In this document: piece after piece, positions 24,334 through 33,828 of the stretch
How positions within the stretch are numbered: the stretch's first letter is position 1
How the letters are laid out: each line of letters opens with the position of its first letter
Assembly (NCBI GenBank): GCA_039588335.1
Contig: JBDGZZ010000002.1
Span: 1 to 64,000, forward strand
Reading direction: 5' to 3'
DNA: 64,000 nt
DNA from: G020351775 sp039588335
GTDB taxonomy: Bacteria; Gemmatimonadota; Gemmatimonadetes; Gemmatimonadales; GWC2-71-9
Position numbers and translations under genes: made by a program
Notes under the pieces: generated by a model
What the model saw: the letters and a program-made list of their open reading frames with translations, nothing else
Told to the model about the DNA's origin: nothing
Databases searched by the model: none

Positions 24334-24615
24334 CTAGTTGACTGCGTCTTTCAACGCCTGACCGGGCTTGAAAGCCGGAACTGTGGCAGCCGCTATCTGG
24401 AGCGCGTTGCCGGTGCGCGGATCGCGGCCCGTTCTGGCGGCACGCTGACGGACGACGAAGCTGCCAAAACCAGTGATCTGGACCTTCCCACCCTTCTTGA
24501 GCTCGCCTGCGATTACTCCGTCGGTGCCGAATAGCGCCTCGACGGCCCGGGCAGCATCTGCCTTGGACAGGTTCGCTGCCGACGCCAGTGCTTCCTGCAA
24601 CTCTGTCTTGTTCAC
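24334..24615 (-). CDS. hup: HU-family DNA-binding protein
   Basis: A 93-residue nucleoid protein. It has the HU/IHF start NKTELQEALASAANLSK, the core GGKVQITGFGSFVVRQRAARTGRDPRTG with the DNA-contacting arm, and the C-terminal VPAFKPGQALKDAVN. It bends and packs DNA as a dimer. GTG at 24615, a few bases after GGGGG, gives the normal family length; an in-frame extension to 24717 has no family similarity. Confidence 0.95.
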   Translation of the reverse strand: MNKTELQEALASAANLSKADAARAVEALFGTDGVIAGELKKGGKVQITGFGSFVVRQRAARTGRDPRTGNALQIAAATVPAFKPGQALKDAVN

Positions 24616-24727
24616 CGTACCCCCAGTCTCAGTGAGATATTCGTTATGGATGGTCGGGCGCTCCGGCCGCACCCGGGCTGATCTCATCACAAACAAGTAG
24701 TAGAGCGGGCGCTCCACCGCAAGCGTC

Positions 24728-24757
24728 TTGACTTCTCGGATGGGCGAGCGATAAGCT
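24728..24757 (+). promoter_or_regulatory. Putative sigma-70 type promoter of tdk
   Basis: TTGACT at 24728-24733 and TAAGCT at 24752-24757 are 18 bases apart, or GATAAG at 16. They lie about 35-60 bases before the tdk start. Confidence 0.4.
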
Positions 24758-24789
24758 CATCTCCCCTTCACACAAGAGGTAATGGCGAC

Positions 24790-25395
24790 GTGGTCCTACC
24801 CGCACACACGGGCCAGATAGAGGTGATCACCGGGGTGATGTTCAGCGGCAAGAGCGAGGAGTTGATTCGCCGAGTCCGCCGCGCCGTGATCGCGGGCAGG
24901 AGGGTCCAGGTTTTCAAGTCCCACCTCGACGACCGGTATGTGGCTCTTCATTCAGTAACCACTCACGATGGCGGCACCGTAGAAGCTGAGCCGATCGACT
25001 CAGCCGTCGAGATCGCACGGCGGATAAGACCGGATACCCAGGTAGTAGCGATCGATGAAGTCCAGTTCCTCGACGAGGGGATCGTGTCAATCACCTCTGC
25101 CCTCGCCGGGAAGGGTCTCCGGGTCATACTGGCGGGTACCGATACCGATTTTCGTGGCGAGCCGTTCGGGATCATACCAGAACTGATGGCAGTCGCCGAG
25201 TTCGTCGACAAGCTGCACGCGATTTGCGTGATTTGCGGTGGAGACGCCTGCCGTAACCAGCGACTGATCGACGACAAGCCGGCCCTCTACGACTCCCCCA
25301 CTATCATGGTGGGCGGGAGTGAAACCTATGAAGCACGTTGTCGCCAGTGCCATGAGGTACCCCGAATCGATGAGGACCAGACGGAACTACTGTAA
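24790..25395 (+). CDS. tdk: Thymidine kinase
   Basis: A 201-residue type II thymidine kinase that phosphorylates thymidine for salvage. P-loop GVMFSGKS (15-22), Walker B-like VVAIDEVQFLD, the FRGEPFG loop, and two zinc-binding cysteine pairs (CVICGG and CRQCHE) around the substrate lasso are all present. It starts with GTG at 24790. coaE follows 69 bases downstream. Confidence 0.95.
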   Translation: MVLPAHTGQIEVITGVMFSGKSEELIRRVRRAVIAGRRVQVFKSHLDDRYVALHSVTTHDGGTVEAEPIDSAVEIARRIRPDTQVVAIDEVQFLDEGIVSITSALAGKGLRVILAGTDTDFRGEPFGIIPELMAVAEFVDKLHAICVICGGDACRNQRLIDDKPALYDSPTIMVGGSETYEARCRQCHEVPRIDEDQTELL

Positions 25396-25464
25396 GACCG
25401 GCGTGCTGGGGGGCAGATGGGCTACCGGCAACCCGGGCCCGCTGGGTCGCGACGGGACTGGGCG

Positions 25465-26067
25465 ATGCTGAACGTCGTGGTCACCGGGAACGTCGGAGCC
25501 GGGAAGTCCACTGTCGTCCGTTGGTTCGCCCGGTGGGGAGCCACCGTAATAGATGCAGACGCCTTGGTGCGTGAGGTCCAAGGGCCGGGGACCGAGACGC
25601 TGAAAGCAATCTCCCTCCGGTTCGGAACCGATGTGCTGCGTCCCGATGGATCCCTCGACCGACCGGCGCTGCGGGGCAAGGTCCTGGGAAACGACCAAGC
25701 CCTGGCCTCGCTAAACGAGATCGTGCACCCTGCGGTCCAGGGGCGACGGTCAGAACTGGCGGCGGAGGCCATGGAGCGGGGAGACGAGATTCTGGTTAAT
25801 GACATCCCCCTGCTGTTCGAGGTCCTGGACCCAGCCGACTTCGACGTCGTGATTCTGGTTGATGCACCGGTACACGTCAGGCACCAGCGCCTGCTCCGGC
25901 GCGGGTTGACACCGGAGGACGCGGACCAGCTCATCGCAGCCCAGCTTCCGTCTGACCAGAAGCGCGGCAGGAGCGACATCGTGATCGAGAACGACGGATC
26001 GTTCGATGACCTGGAGCGAGCGAGTCGGGCAGCTTGGACCGAGGTGCGAAAGCGAATGAATGACTGA
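25465..26067 (+). CDS. coaE: Dephospho-CoA kinase
   Basis: A 200-residue P-loop kinase catalysing the last step of CoA synthesis, phosphorylation of dephospho-CoA. Visible features are VVTGNVGAGKST at the start, DADALVREV (the conserved Asp and substrate-binding region), ALRGKVLGN, IVHPAV and the lid with RLLRRG and AAQLPSDQKRGRSDIVIEN. ATG at 25465 fits family length; an upstream start at 25417 adds an unrelated 16 residues. Confidence 0.94.
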   Translation: MLNVVVTGNVGAGKSTVVRWFARWGATVIDADALVREVQGPGTETLKAISLRFGTDVLRPDGSLDRPALRGKVLGNDQALASLNEIVHPAVQGRRSELAAEAMERGDEILVNDIPLLFEVLDPADFDVVILVDAPVHVRHQRLLRRGLTPEDADQLIAAQLPSDQKRGRSDIVIENDGSFDDLERASRAAWTEVRKRMND

Positions 26068-26114
26068 CCGATCGCGCCGCACCAACCGCCACTGTCCGTA
26101 CCGGATCGCCAGAG

Positions 26115-26143
26115 TTGACAGCCACAGGCCGGTCCGATAACCT
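26115..26143 (+). promoter_or_regulatory. Putative sigma-70 type promoter of gcvH
   Basis: A perfect -35 box TTGACA (26115-26120), a 17-base spacer, then TAACCT (26138-26143), which keeps the three most conserved -10 bases. The gcvH start is 38 bases further on. No glycine riboswitch was seen in this leader. Confidence 0.55.
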
Positions 26144-26181
26144 ACGCCTCGCAAACCCAAGACGAGAAAAACGGGACTCCC

Positions 26182-26571
26182 ATGTCAAATATCCCCGATA
26201 ATCTGCATTACACCGAGGAGCATGAGTACGTCAAACCGACCAGCGAGCCCGGCGTAGTGCTGGTCGGCATTACGGATTACGCACAGGGCGAGCTGGGTGA
26301 CGTCGTGTATGTGGAACTTCCCGACGCCGGGTCCACCCTCAACGAAATGGATGTCTTCGGCACCATCGAAGCCGTAAAGGCGGTGTCTGAACTGTTTTCG
26401 CCAGTGGCGGGTGAAGTTATCGAAATCAACAGCGGACTAGATGGCAATCCCAACCTCGTGAACGAGGACCCATACGGAGACGGCTGGATGATCAAGCTCC
26501 GCATGCGGAACCCCGAGGACGCCCAACAGCTACTCGGCGCTTCGGACTACGCACAACATATCGGCGAGTAG
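26182..26571 (+). CDS. gcvH: Glycine cleavage system H protein
   Basis: GcvH is the lipoyl shuttle of the glycine cleavage system. The 129-residue product has the family start (LHYTEEHEYVKP), ITDYAQGELGDVVYVELP, and the lipoylation site Lys66 in IEAVKAVSE, followed by LFSPVAGEVIEIN. It is followed by a strong terminator and then gcvP. The LipM-type gene beyond gcvP could load its lipoyl group. Confidence 0.96.
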   Translation: MSNIPDNLHYTEEHEYVKPTSEPGVVLVGITDYAQGELGDVVYVELPDAGSTLNEMDVFGTIEAVKAVSELFSPVAGEVIEINSGLDGNPNLVNEDPYGDGWMIKLRMRNPEDAQQLLGASDYAQHIGE

Positions 26572-26612
26572 CCAGCCGGGAGCGGGCGGGCCCGCATGAA
26601 CAAGTGACTGAC

Positions 26613-26643
26613 ACGCCCCGGGATCCTTTTCCGGGGCGTTTTT
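26613..26643 (+). terminator. Strong intrinsic terminator between gcvH and gcvP
   Basis: ACGCCCCGG and CCGGGGCGT form a perfect nine-pair stem around a nine-base loop, followed by a five-T run. It lies only 15 bases before the gcvP start, so read-through or an internal promoter must supply gcvP mRNA. Confidence 0.85.
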
Positions 26644-26658
26644 GCCAAGGACTGAAAT

Positions 26659-29562
26659 ATGCAGAACCCACTACCTCACACTGATACCGAGCGATTCATA
26701 AGCAGACATCTTGGGCCACGCCCAAAGGACATCGACGTAATGCTCGACGCCCTCGGGTTCGACTCTCTCGATGCGCTGATGGACGCCGTTGTGCCACAGG
26801 AAATCCGTGTTGAAGGCCCACTGGACCTGCCCCCCGCCCGGACGGAGCGAGAGGTGCTCGAGGAACTGGAACAGCTGGCCGCCCGCAATCAGGTACTTAG
26901 GACATATATCGGGATGGGATACTACGATTGCGTCACACCTCCGGTAATCCAACGCAACCTCCTGGAAAACCCAGGCTGGTACACAGCGTACACACCGTAC
27001 CAGGCCGAGATCGCGCAGGGCCGGCTCGAAGCTTTGCTCAACTACCAGACCATGATATCGGACCTGACTGGCCTGGACGTGGCCAACGCGTCTCTGCTCG
27101 ATGAGGGAACCGCAGCGGCCGAGGCTATGACGATGACGCTCGGGATAGTGAAGCACTCCGGCAGGCCCGTCTACCTGGTGGACATCAACTGCCACCCCCA
27201 GACGATTGCTGTCGTAAAGACACGCGCGGAGGTACGGGGCGTCGACGTTGTGGTAGGTGACGCCCACGATTTCGAATTCAAGCCCGGAGTTATCGGGGCG
27301 TTGCTACAGTATCCAAACACTTACGGTCACATAGACGACTATCGCTCAGTTTGTGCTAGAGCAAGAGAGGCCGGTGCCTTGCTAACAGTGGCCACCGATC
27401 TCTTGGCACTCACGATGATCACGCCCCCAGGAGCTCTGGGAGCGGACATCGCCGTGGGCAACTCCCAGCGTTTCGGAGTCCCCATGGGATACGGTGGACC
27501 GCACGCGGGGTTCTTCGCGACAAAAGAGGAGTTCAAAAGGAAGATCCCCGGGCGTGTGATCGGAGTGTCGAGGGACAGTAACGGAAACCCCGCGCTCAGA
27601 ATGGCGCTACAGACCAGGGAACAACACATTCGCAGGGACAAGGCCACGAGCAACATATGCACTGCCCAGGTGCTGCTCGCTGTCATCGCCGGCATGTACG
27701 CGGTGTACCACGGACCGGTCGGGCTGCGGCGCATAGCGCGGCGAGTGCATGCCCTGGCGGTTACACTAGCGCAGGCACTGGAGCGTCTGGGTTACACCAT
27801 CGTACACGACGCTTTCTTTGACACCCTGTGCGTGGAAGGCGGACCCAACAGCGTCCTGCAAATCACCGAAGCCGCCCTCCAACGACAAATGAATTTGCGC
27901 CATGTGTCCGATACTCGGTTGGGCATAGCGTTGGACGAAACGACCACGCTGTCGGACATCGAAGACATCGCGTCGGCGTTTGCGCCGGACGGCACGCTTC
28001 CCTTTGACATGCCGCAGCTGGCCAGCGAATCCGCGGACTCGCTGGCTGTTCCGGAGGACTTCCAACGCACGAGCGAGTTTCTGACCCACACGGCGTTCCA
28101 TCGGTATCACTGCGAGATGGAGATGATGCGGTACTTGAAGAAGCTCGAGTCAAGAGACCTGTCGCTCACATCAGCGATGATTCCGCTCGGTTCATGCACC
28201 ATGAAGCTCAACGCCGCGGTGGAAATGATGCCTGTTACCTGGCAGCGTTTTGGCCGTCTCCATCCATTCGCACCGCGCGAGCAGGCCGAGGGTTACAGCC
28301 AGATGTTCGTGGAGCTCGAGCAGCAACTGGCTGAGATCACTGGGCTGCCCCACGTGTCGCTGCAGCCCAATGCGGGAGCTCAAGGCGAGTTTGCGGGCCT
28401 TTTGGTCATGCGCGCATACCACCGCTCTCGCGGTGACGCCAAACGAACGATCTGCCTGATTCCCAAATCAGCCCACGGAACAAATCCCGCAAGCGCAGTA
28501 ATGGCCGGGCTGAAGGTTGTTGCAGTGAATACCGACGAGCACGGCAACGTGGATACAGACGATCTGCAAGCCAAGGCCGAGCAACATAAGGACGAGCTAG
28601 TCGGACTGATGATCACCTACCCGTCCACACACGGTGTGTTCGAAGCCAAGATAAGGAATATTTGTGAGATCGTGCATGACAACGGCGGCCAGGTATACAT
28701 GGACGGGGCCAACATGAACGCTCAGGTGGGCATGTGCCGACCAGGCGACTATGGTGCCGACGTGTGCCACCTCAATCTGCACAAGACGTTTGCCATTCCG
28801 CATGGGGGAGGCGGGCCGGGAATGGGTCCGATCTGCGTGGCAGGCCATTTGGCCTCGTTTCTTCCGGACCACCCCGTGGTGCCACTCGGGCATGCGAACT
28901 CGTGTGGAACGGTGTCAGCCGCTCCCTGGGGTAGTCCCTCGGTCCTACCTATATCGTGGGCCTACTTGGCGCTCACGGGACCGAACGGGCAGGCTGATGC
29001 AACGAAGGTCGCGATCCTAAACGCGAACTATATCGTCAAGCGACTCGAAGGCGAGTACTCGCTGCTTTATTCGGGTGAGAACGGGTTGATCGGTCATGAG
29101 TGCATCATCGACACGCGACCGTTCAAGGCCAGCTCCGGTGTCGAAGTCGAGGACATTGCAAAGCGTCTGATGGACTATGGCTTCCACGCCCCGACCGTTT
29201 CGTTCCCGGTACCGGGGACACTGATGGTCGAACCCACTGAGAGCGAGTCAAAGGAAGAGCTGGACCGCTTCTGCGATGCCATGCTGGCGATCCGAGAAGA
29301 GATGCGCGAGATCGAGGACGGGCGAGTAGATTCGGAGAACAATCTGCTCAAACATGCGCCCCACACGATGGGGGTGATCGCCTCTGACAATTGGGACAGG
29401 CCCTACTCGAGAGAGAGGGCGGCATTCCCCACAGCCGGAACGCGAGATCACAAGAGCTGGCCGACTGTCGGCCGGGTGGATGGCACATTGGGTGACCGGC
29501 ATCTCATCTGCCGCATTCCAATGGACACGATGAGCGAGGTTCCCGAGCCGGTCGGAGCTTAG
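26659..29562 (+). CDS. gcvP: Glycine dehydrogenase (decarboxylating), single-chain P protein
   Basis: A 967-residue full-length P protein, so both halves that are split in many bacteria are fused. It decarboxylates glycine with PLP and passes the aminomethyl group to lipoyl-GcvH. The N-terminal half has IGMGYYDCVTPPVIQRN and the start ISRHLGPR; the C-terminal half has the PLP lysine in HLNLHKTFAIPHGGGGPG near residue 708. No gcvT is present in the window. Confidence 0.97.
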   Translation: MQNPLPHTDTERFISRHLGPRPKDIDVMLDALGFDSLDALMDAVVPQEIRVEGPLDLPPARTEREVLEELEQLAARNQVLRTYIGMGYYDCVTPPVIQRNLLENPGWYTAYTPYQAEIAQGRLEALLNYQTMISDLTGLDVANASLLDEGTAAAEAMTMTLGIVKHSGRPVYLVDINCHPQTIAVVKTRAEVRGVDVVVGDAHDFEFKPGVIGALLQYPNTYGHIDDYRSVCARAREAGALLTVATDLLALTMITPPGALGADIAVGNSQRFGVPMGYGGPHAGFFATKEEFKRKIPGRVIGVSRDSNGNPALRMALQTREQHIRRDKATSNICTAQVLLAVIAGMYAVYHGPVGLRRIARRVHALAVTLAQALERLGYTIVHDAFFDTLCVEGGPNSVLQITEAALQRQMNLRHVSDTRLGIALDETTTLSDIEDIASAFAPDGTLPFDMPQLASESADSLAVPEDFQRTSEFLTHTAFHRYHCEMEMMRYLKKLESRDLSLTSAMIPLGSCTMKLNAAVEMMPVTWQRFGRLHPFAPREQAEGYSQMFVELEQQLAEITGLPHVSLQPNAGAQGEFAGLLVMRAYHRSRGDAKRTICLIPKSAHGTNPASAVMAGLKVVAVNTDEHGNVDTDDLQAKAEQHKDELVGLMITYPSTHGVFEAKIRNICEIVHDNGGQVYMDGANMNAQVGMCRPGDYGADVCHLNLHKTFAIPHGGGGPGMGPICVAGHLASFLPDHPVVPLGHANSCGTVSAAPWGSPSVLPISWAYLALTGPNGQADATKVAILNANYIVKRLEGEYSLLYSGENGLIGHECIIDTRPFKASSGVEVEDIAKRLMDYGFHAPTVSFPVPGTLMVEPTESESKEELDRFCDAMLAIREEMREIEDGRVDSENNLLKHAPHTMGVIASDNWDRPYSRERAAFPTAGTRDHKSWPTVGRVDGTLGDRHLICRIPMDTMSEVPEPVGA

Positions 29563-29567
29563 CCGCC

Positions 29568-30320
29568 ATGGAGTGGACCCTGATCGTCGAGTCGAGAGGG
29601 CGACCAGGCAGCGAGAACATGAGCATCGACCACTCCCTTCTGCGCGCCGCGCAGGAGGGAGTGGCTTTCTTACGGCTGTATTGCTGGGCGCCACCATGCC
29701 TGTCATTCGGCCGTAACGAACCGGCAACACGGCGGTACGATCTAGCGGAAGTCGAACGGCTGGGACTAGACACTGTCAGGCGCCCCACCGGCGGTAGAGC
29801 GGTCTGGCACGACGCCGAGGTGACTTACGCTGTGGCCGCTCCCGCCTCGACGTTTGGAGCGTTGCGAGAATCGTACAATATTGTCCACGCCACGATCGCG
29901 GCTGCGCTCGGGCGGCTGGGAGTTCCAACCGAGCTGGCCGGCCGACCCACGAACGGCGCGAGCCTATCTGGAGGAGCGTGTTTCGCCTCGCCAGTTGGTG
30001 GCGAGGTCGTGGCGGCAGGTCGAAAGCTGGTGGGCAGCGCCCAGGTCCGGGAAGGCGACGCATTCTTGCAGCACGGATCGGTGCTGCTGGAAGACGGCCA
30101 GGACGTAGTAGCAAGGGTGACACTGGGGGGGGCGTCACAACCGGTCGCGACTTCAATCTCGGTCCTTCTCGACCGACATGTATCGTTTGACGAAGTCGCC
30201 CATGTGATTGGAGACGAGGCCATGAGGTCATGGCCCGGGACCTGGAAGAGAGGCAATGCGTTACGCGCGGGGCTGGACTTGGAACGATTTGCCGATCCGG
30301 CGTGGACTTGGCGCCGGTAA
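29568..30320 (+). CDS. LipM-like octanoyl/lipoyl protein transferase
   Basis: A 250-residue protein of the biotin/lipoate ligase fold. Conserved parts are RRPTGGRAVWHDAEVTYAV (71-89), GACFASPVGGEVVAAGRKLVGSAQ and LQHGSVLL. Cys138 in GACF and Lys153 in GRKLVGSAQ correspond to the catalytic Cys and Lys of LipM octanoyltransferases, which favours LipM over ATP-using LplA, though LplA-type activity cannot be excluded. It begins five bases after gcvP, consistent with modifying GcvH. A separate LipB lies at 49350-50042. Confidence 0.83.
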   Translation: MEWTLIVESRGRPGSENMSIDHSLLRAAQEGVAFLRLYCWAPPCLSFGRNEPATRRYDLAEVERLGLDTVRRPTGGRAVWHDAEVTYAVAAPASTFGALRESYNIVHATIAAALGRLGVPTELAGRPTNGASLSGGACFASPVGGEVVAAGRKLVGSAQVREGDAFLQHGSVLLEDGQDVVARVTLGGASQPVATSISVLLDRHVSFDEVAHVIGDEAMRSWPGTWKRGNALRAGLDLERFADPAWTWRR

Positions 30321-30348
30321 TACACTCCAACTGACGGGCCGGACACTC

Positions 30349-32016
30349 ATGAAACCAGCATCGCCGTTTCTCACAGCCGCGGCACTGCTCTCGCTCACCG
30401 GGGCACTTGGCTGTCAACCTGACCTGAGGTGCGAAGGGGACTGGTGCGGTACCGGCGTGATCGTCTCCGCTGCCGAACCCGAGGTCTTATTTCCAGCGCT
30501 AGCCACTTTTGACGTGCACATAGCCATTAGCGACCTGTTGTTCTGGAAGCTTGCCGATGTCGGCCTGGAGGCCAACACGTTCGGTGACGATGGCTTCGTG
30601 CCGATGCTGGCTGAAAGTTGGGAATTCGAAGGCCCGACCACCATCAGCTTTCGCATCAATCCAAACGCCCGCTGGCACGATGGAGTCCCGGTGACGGCAG
30701 CGGACGTGGCGTACACGTTCGCGGTTTTCACCGATCCGGAAGTCAACTTCATCAATCGTTCTCGGCTGGCGAACATAACTTCAGTCTCCGTAAGGGACTC
30801 TCTGACGGCCGTATTCGAGTTCAGCAGGCGTCATCCCGAACAGTTCTACGACGCCGTCTTTCACATGCGGGTGGTTCCGCACCATCTGCTCGATTCCATC
30901 CCAATGGCGGAGCTTGTGTCACACCCCGTGATGCGGAACCCGGTCGGCAGCGGTCCGTATCGTTTTGTCCGGTGGGATGCCGGAGAGATGATAGAGCTTG
31001 CCGGAGACTCGGCCTTCTTTGCAGGAAGGCCGGGCTTCCGCACCATAGTGTGGCGGTTTGCGTCCGACCAAGTTGCCATGGTTTCACAGCTGATCGCCGG
31101 GGAGGCCGACTTCCTAAATTTCGTGCCCGGTCCGGAGAACATTGAGCGGGTTGCAGAGCAGCCGCATCTCAGAGCAGAGCCCCACAAGGTAGGGGTCTAT
31201 ACGTTCATCGGCTTCAACATGCGAAACCCCGAGGACGTGTCGAGTCCTCACCCTCTACTGGGTGATCGCCAACTACGCCGCGCGCTGTCGATGGCGATCG
31301 ACCGAGAGGCAGTGACGCGTACGGTGGTGGGCGAGTACGGTGAGGTATTGGGACTCCCGCTAACTCCGACAATATGGATTTGGACTGATGAGGTCGAGAC
31401 GTTTGAGTTCGACTCGGCTGCAGCCCGATCGGCCCTCGAGGAACTGGGATGGATGGATCGAGACGGTGACGGAGTTTTGGACCGAGACGGCACGCCACTC
31501 GCTTTCGATTTGATGGTACCGACCTCCAGCACGCCGCGCAGGCGAGCCGCCGTGATCGTGCAGGACCAGTTCAAGCGCTTGGGCGTGGACATGAGCATTA
31601 GCGAACTCGAACCCACAACCTGGGATAGCAGAGCACTTGACGGCAACTTCGACGCGTACTTCCAGTCGCTCGGTCATGACGCTAGCACTGCCTCAATCGC
31701 CGAGACATGGGTGACCACTGAGGGAATGGGAGGGCTCAACCGCATTCGGTACTCAAATGCCAACGTGGATCGACTCGTGAGCGAAGCGTTGAACACATTC
31801 GATCGAGATGAAGCCCGCGCCAAGTGGCGGGATGCACTGGAGATTATCAATTCCGATGCACCCGGAATCTGGCTATTCACACCTATCATGGTCGCCGGTG
31901 TGCACCAGCGATTCGAGAACGTGTCGATTCCCGCAGACGAGTGGTGGCGAACCATCTGGACCTGGCGCGTGTCACCCACCGAATACATCGATCGAGATCT
32001 GATCGTCCCCAACTAG
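30349..32016 (+). CDS. Peptide ABC transporter substrate-binding lipoprotein
   Basis: A family 5 solute-binding protein of 555 residues. ATG at 30349 gives a lipoprotein signal (MKPASPFLTAAALLSLTGALGC, cysteine at 22). Characteristic motifs are LAESWEFEGPTTISFRINPNARWHDGVPVTAADV and the later PVGSGPYRFVRWD and LRRALSMAIDREA. It captures oligopeptides or similar solutes in the periplasm for the permease and ATPase genes that follow in one operon. Confidence 0.9.
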   Translation: MKPASPFLTAAALLSLTGALGCQPDLRCEGDWCGTGVIVSAAEPEVLFPALATFDVHIAISDLLFWKLADVGLEANTFGDDGFVPMLAESWEFEGPTTISFRINPNARWHDGVPVTAADVAYTFAVFTDPEVNFINRSRLANITSVSVRDSLTAVFEFSRRHPEQFYDAVFHMRVVPHHLLDSIPMAELVSHPVMRNPVGSGPYRFVRWDAGEMIELAGDSAFFAGRPGFRTIVWRFASDQVAMVSQLIAGEADFLNFVPGPENIERVAEQPHLRAEPHKVGVYTFIGFNMRNPEDVSSPHPLLGDRQLRRALSMAIDREAVTRTVVGEYGEVLGLPLTPTIWIWTDEVETFEFDSAAARSALEELGWMDRDGDGVLDRDGTPLAFDLMVPTSSTPRRRAAVIVQDQFKRLGVDMSISELEPTTWDSRALDGNFDAYFQSLGHDASTASIAETWVTTEGMGGLNRIRYSNANVDRLVSEALNTFDRDEARAKWRDALEIINSDAPGIWLFTPIMVAGVHQRFENVSIPADEWWRTIWTWRVSPTEYIDRDLIVPN

Positions 32017-32017
32017 C

Positions 32018-32992
32018 GTGGCTCGGGTACTCGCCGGCCGACTCCTACAGGGAGTCGCGATAATATTCCTGGTCGCTACCCTGACTTTTGTCCTGGTCCG
32101 ACTAGCACCCGGCGACCCGTTCACCAGGGGATTCGAAGCCTCACCTGCCTCACCTCAATACATAGCCCAAGCACGCATCAATGCGGGCCTCGACCGACCC
32201 ATACACGAACAGTACGTCCGATACCTCGCTCACCTCTCTAAGGGCGACCTGGGGGATTCTTTCTCGGAGCGACGCCCTGTCTGGGACGCCATAACCGATA
32301 GGATTCCAGCAACTCTAGTCCTCGCACTCACAGCACTGGTAATTGACTTCAGCCTCGGGATCCTCCTCGGTGCCATTCAGGGTGCGCGCCCCGGGTCGAA
32401 GGTCGACGACTCATTCTCAGCCGTTACTCTGACGCTCTATTCAGTTCCGGTGTTCTGGCTGGGGCTCGTACTAATGTTGGTGTTTGCGCAGAACCTTGGC
32501 TGGTTTCCTCTCTCGGGAGCCAAGTCACCGGTCGGCTACGACCAACTGCCACTTCTCGGCAAGCTCTGGGATCGCATCCACCATTTGATGTTGCCGGCGC
32601 TGACACTTGGTCTGGTTGGTGCAGCCGGAACCGCCCGGTACCAGCGCGCCGCGATGATGGATGTCATCGGGAGAGACTTCATTCGAACAGCCCGCGCCAA
32701 GGGAATTCCCGAGAAGCTCGTGGTATTCCGTCACGCTCTGCGGAACTCACTTCTTCCGATCATAACACTCTTCGGGTTGTCGTTTCCAATTCTGCTTTCG
32801 GGAGCAGTGCTAGTAGAGTCCGTCTTTGGCTGGCCGGGATTGGGCAGGTTCGTCGTGGATGCGATCAGCAACCGTGACTACCCGGTCGTCACGGGTGCCG
32901 CGATCGTGGCAGCAAGCATGGTAATGGTGGGCAACCTGCTGGCCGACCTCTTGTATCTCATAGTGGATCCGCGCACGCGGCCGCAATCATGA
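32018..32992 (+). CDS. DppB-type ABC transporter permease
   Basis: A 324-residue membrane protein with about six helices. It opens with RLLQGVAIIFLVATLTFVL and a periplasmic loop, and carries the EAA-type loop GRDFIRTARAKGIPEKLVVFRHALRNSLLP that docks on the ATPase. It starts with GTG one base after the binding-protein stop and overlaps the next permease by four bases, as usual in dpp/opp operons. Confidence 0.93.
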   Translation: MARVLAGRLLQGVAIIFLVATLTFVLVRLAPGDPFTRGFEASPASPQYIAQARINAGLDRPIHEQYVRYLAHLSKGDLGDSFSERRPVWDAITDRIPATLVLALTALVIDFSLGILLGAIQGARPGSKVDDSFSAVTLTLYSVPVFWLGLVLMLVFAQNLGWFPLSGAKSPVGYDQLPLLGKLWDRIHHLMLPALTLGLVGAAGTARYQRAAMMDVIGRDFIRTARAKGIPEKLVVFRHALRNSLLPIITLFGLSFPILLSGAVLVESVFGWPGLGRFVVDAISNRDYPVVTGAAIVAASMVMVGNLLADLLYLIVDPRTRPQS

Positions 32993-33828
32993 CCGTCATT
33001 TGGTCTCGCAAGCTGCTCTACAGCAGGCGTGCGCGCCTTGGCCTGTTGTTGATCGGATTCCTGACGGCCGCCGCCGTATTCTCTCCGATCATCGCACCGT
33101 ACGATCCGACCGAGCACCTCGACATCCTGAACAAACGACTCTTGTCGCCTAGTTTCGAACATCTGATGGGTACCGACTTCTACAGTCGCGACCTGTTGAG
33201 TCGGGTGCTCTATGGCGCCAGGATCTCGTTGGCCATCGCATTTCTTTCGATTCTGGTCTCTGTAACCATCGGGACGGCAGTGGGGATGATTGCAGGCTAC
33301 GTTGGCGGAATCGTGGATAGCGTCCTCATGCGGCTGGTCGATGCTGCCCTGGCGATACCCCGCATCTTCCTGCTACTAGTAATATTGGCCCTGTGGGACC
33401 GCGTGGGTGTGACGGGATTGGTGACGGTTCTGGGTCTCTCCAGCTGGTTTGGAACCAGCCGCATGGTGCGGGCTGAAGTATTGAGCCTACGGCACCGCGA
33501 TTTCGTTGTTGCAGCCAGATCACTTGGACTCGGAAGGGTTCGCATACTGCTGCGCCACTTGTTGCCCAATGCGATAGCGCCCGTGACAGTGACCGCCACG
33601 CTCGGTATCGGACAGATCATCCTGATCGAGGCCGGGCTGTCCTACCTCGGTGTCGGAGTGCAGGAACCGATACCTTCTCTCGGCCGAATGATACGAGATG
33701 GCTACGAGCAGATTGCAAACGCACCCTGGATCTCAATCTTTCCGGGCTTGGTGATAGTGCTCACGGTCGTCGGCTTCAGTCTCGTCGGCGACGGTCTCAG
33801 AAAAACCCTTGACCCGCGAGCCCGATGA
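32989..33828 (+). CDS. DppC-type ABC transporter permease
   Basis: A 279-residue permease, second half of the channel. Features are the N-terminal helix after RRARLGLLLIGFLTAAAVF, the LMGTDFYSRDLLSRVLYGARISL segment typical of DppC/OppC, and the EAA loop HRDFVVAARSLGLGRVRILLRHLLPNAIAP. It overlaps both neighbours by four bases. Confidence 0.93.
   Translation: MTVIWSRKLLYSRRARLGLLLIGFLTAAAVFSPIIAPYDPTEHLDILNKRLLSPSFEHLMGTDFYSRDLLSRVLYGARISLAIAFLSILVSVTIGTAVGMIAGYVGGIVDSVLMRLVDAALAIPRIFLLLVILALWDRVGVTGLVTVLGLSSWFGTSRMVRAEVLSLRHRDFVVAARSLGLGRVRILLRHLLPNAIAPVTVTATLGIGQIILIEAGLSYLGVGVQEPIPSLGRMIRDGYEQIANAPWISIFPGLVIVLTVVGFSLVGDGLRKTLDPRAR

Noticed and set aside
26068..26181. Glycine riboswitch before gcvH
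   Set aside because: The leader is too short and lacks the conserved tandem aptamer sequences; a simple promoter is visible instead.
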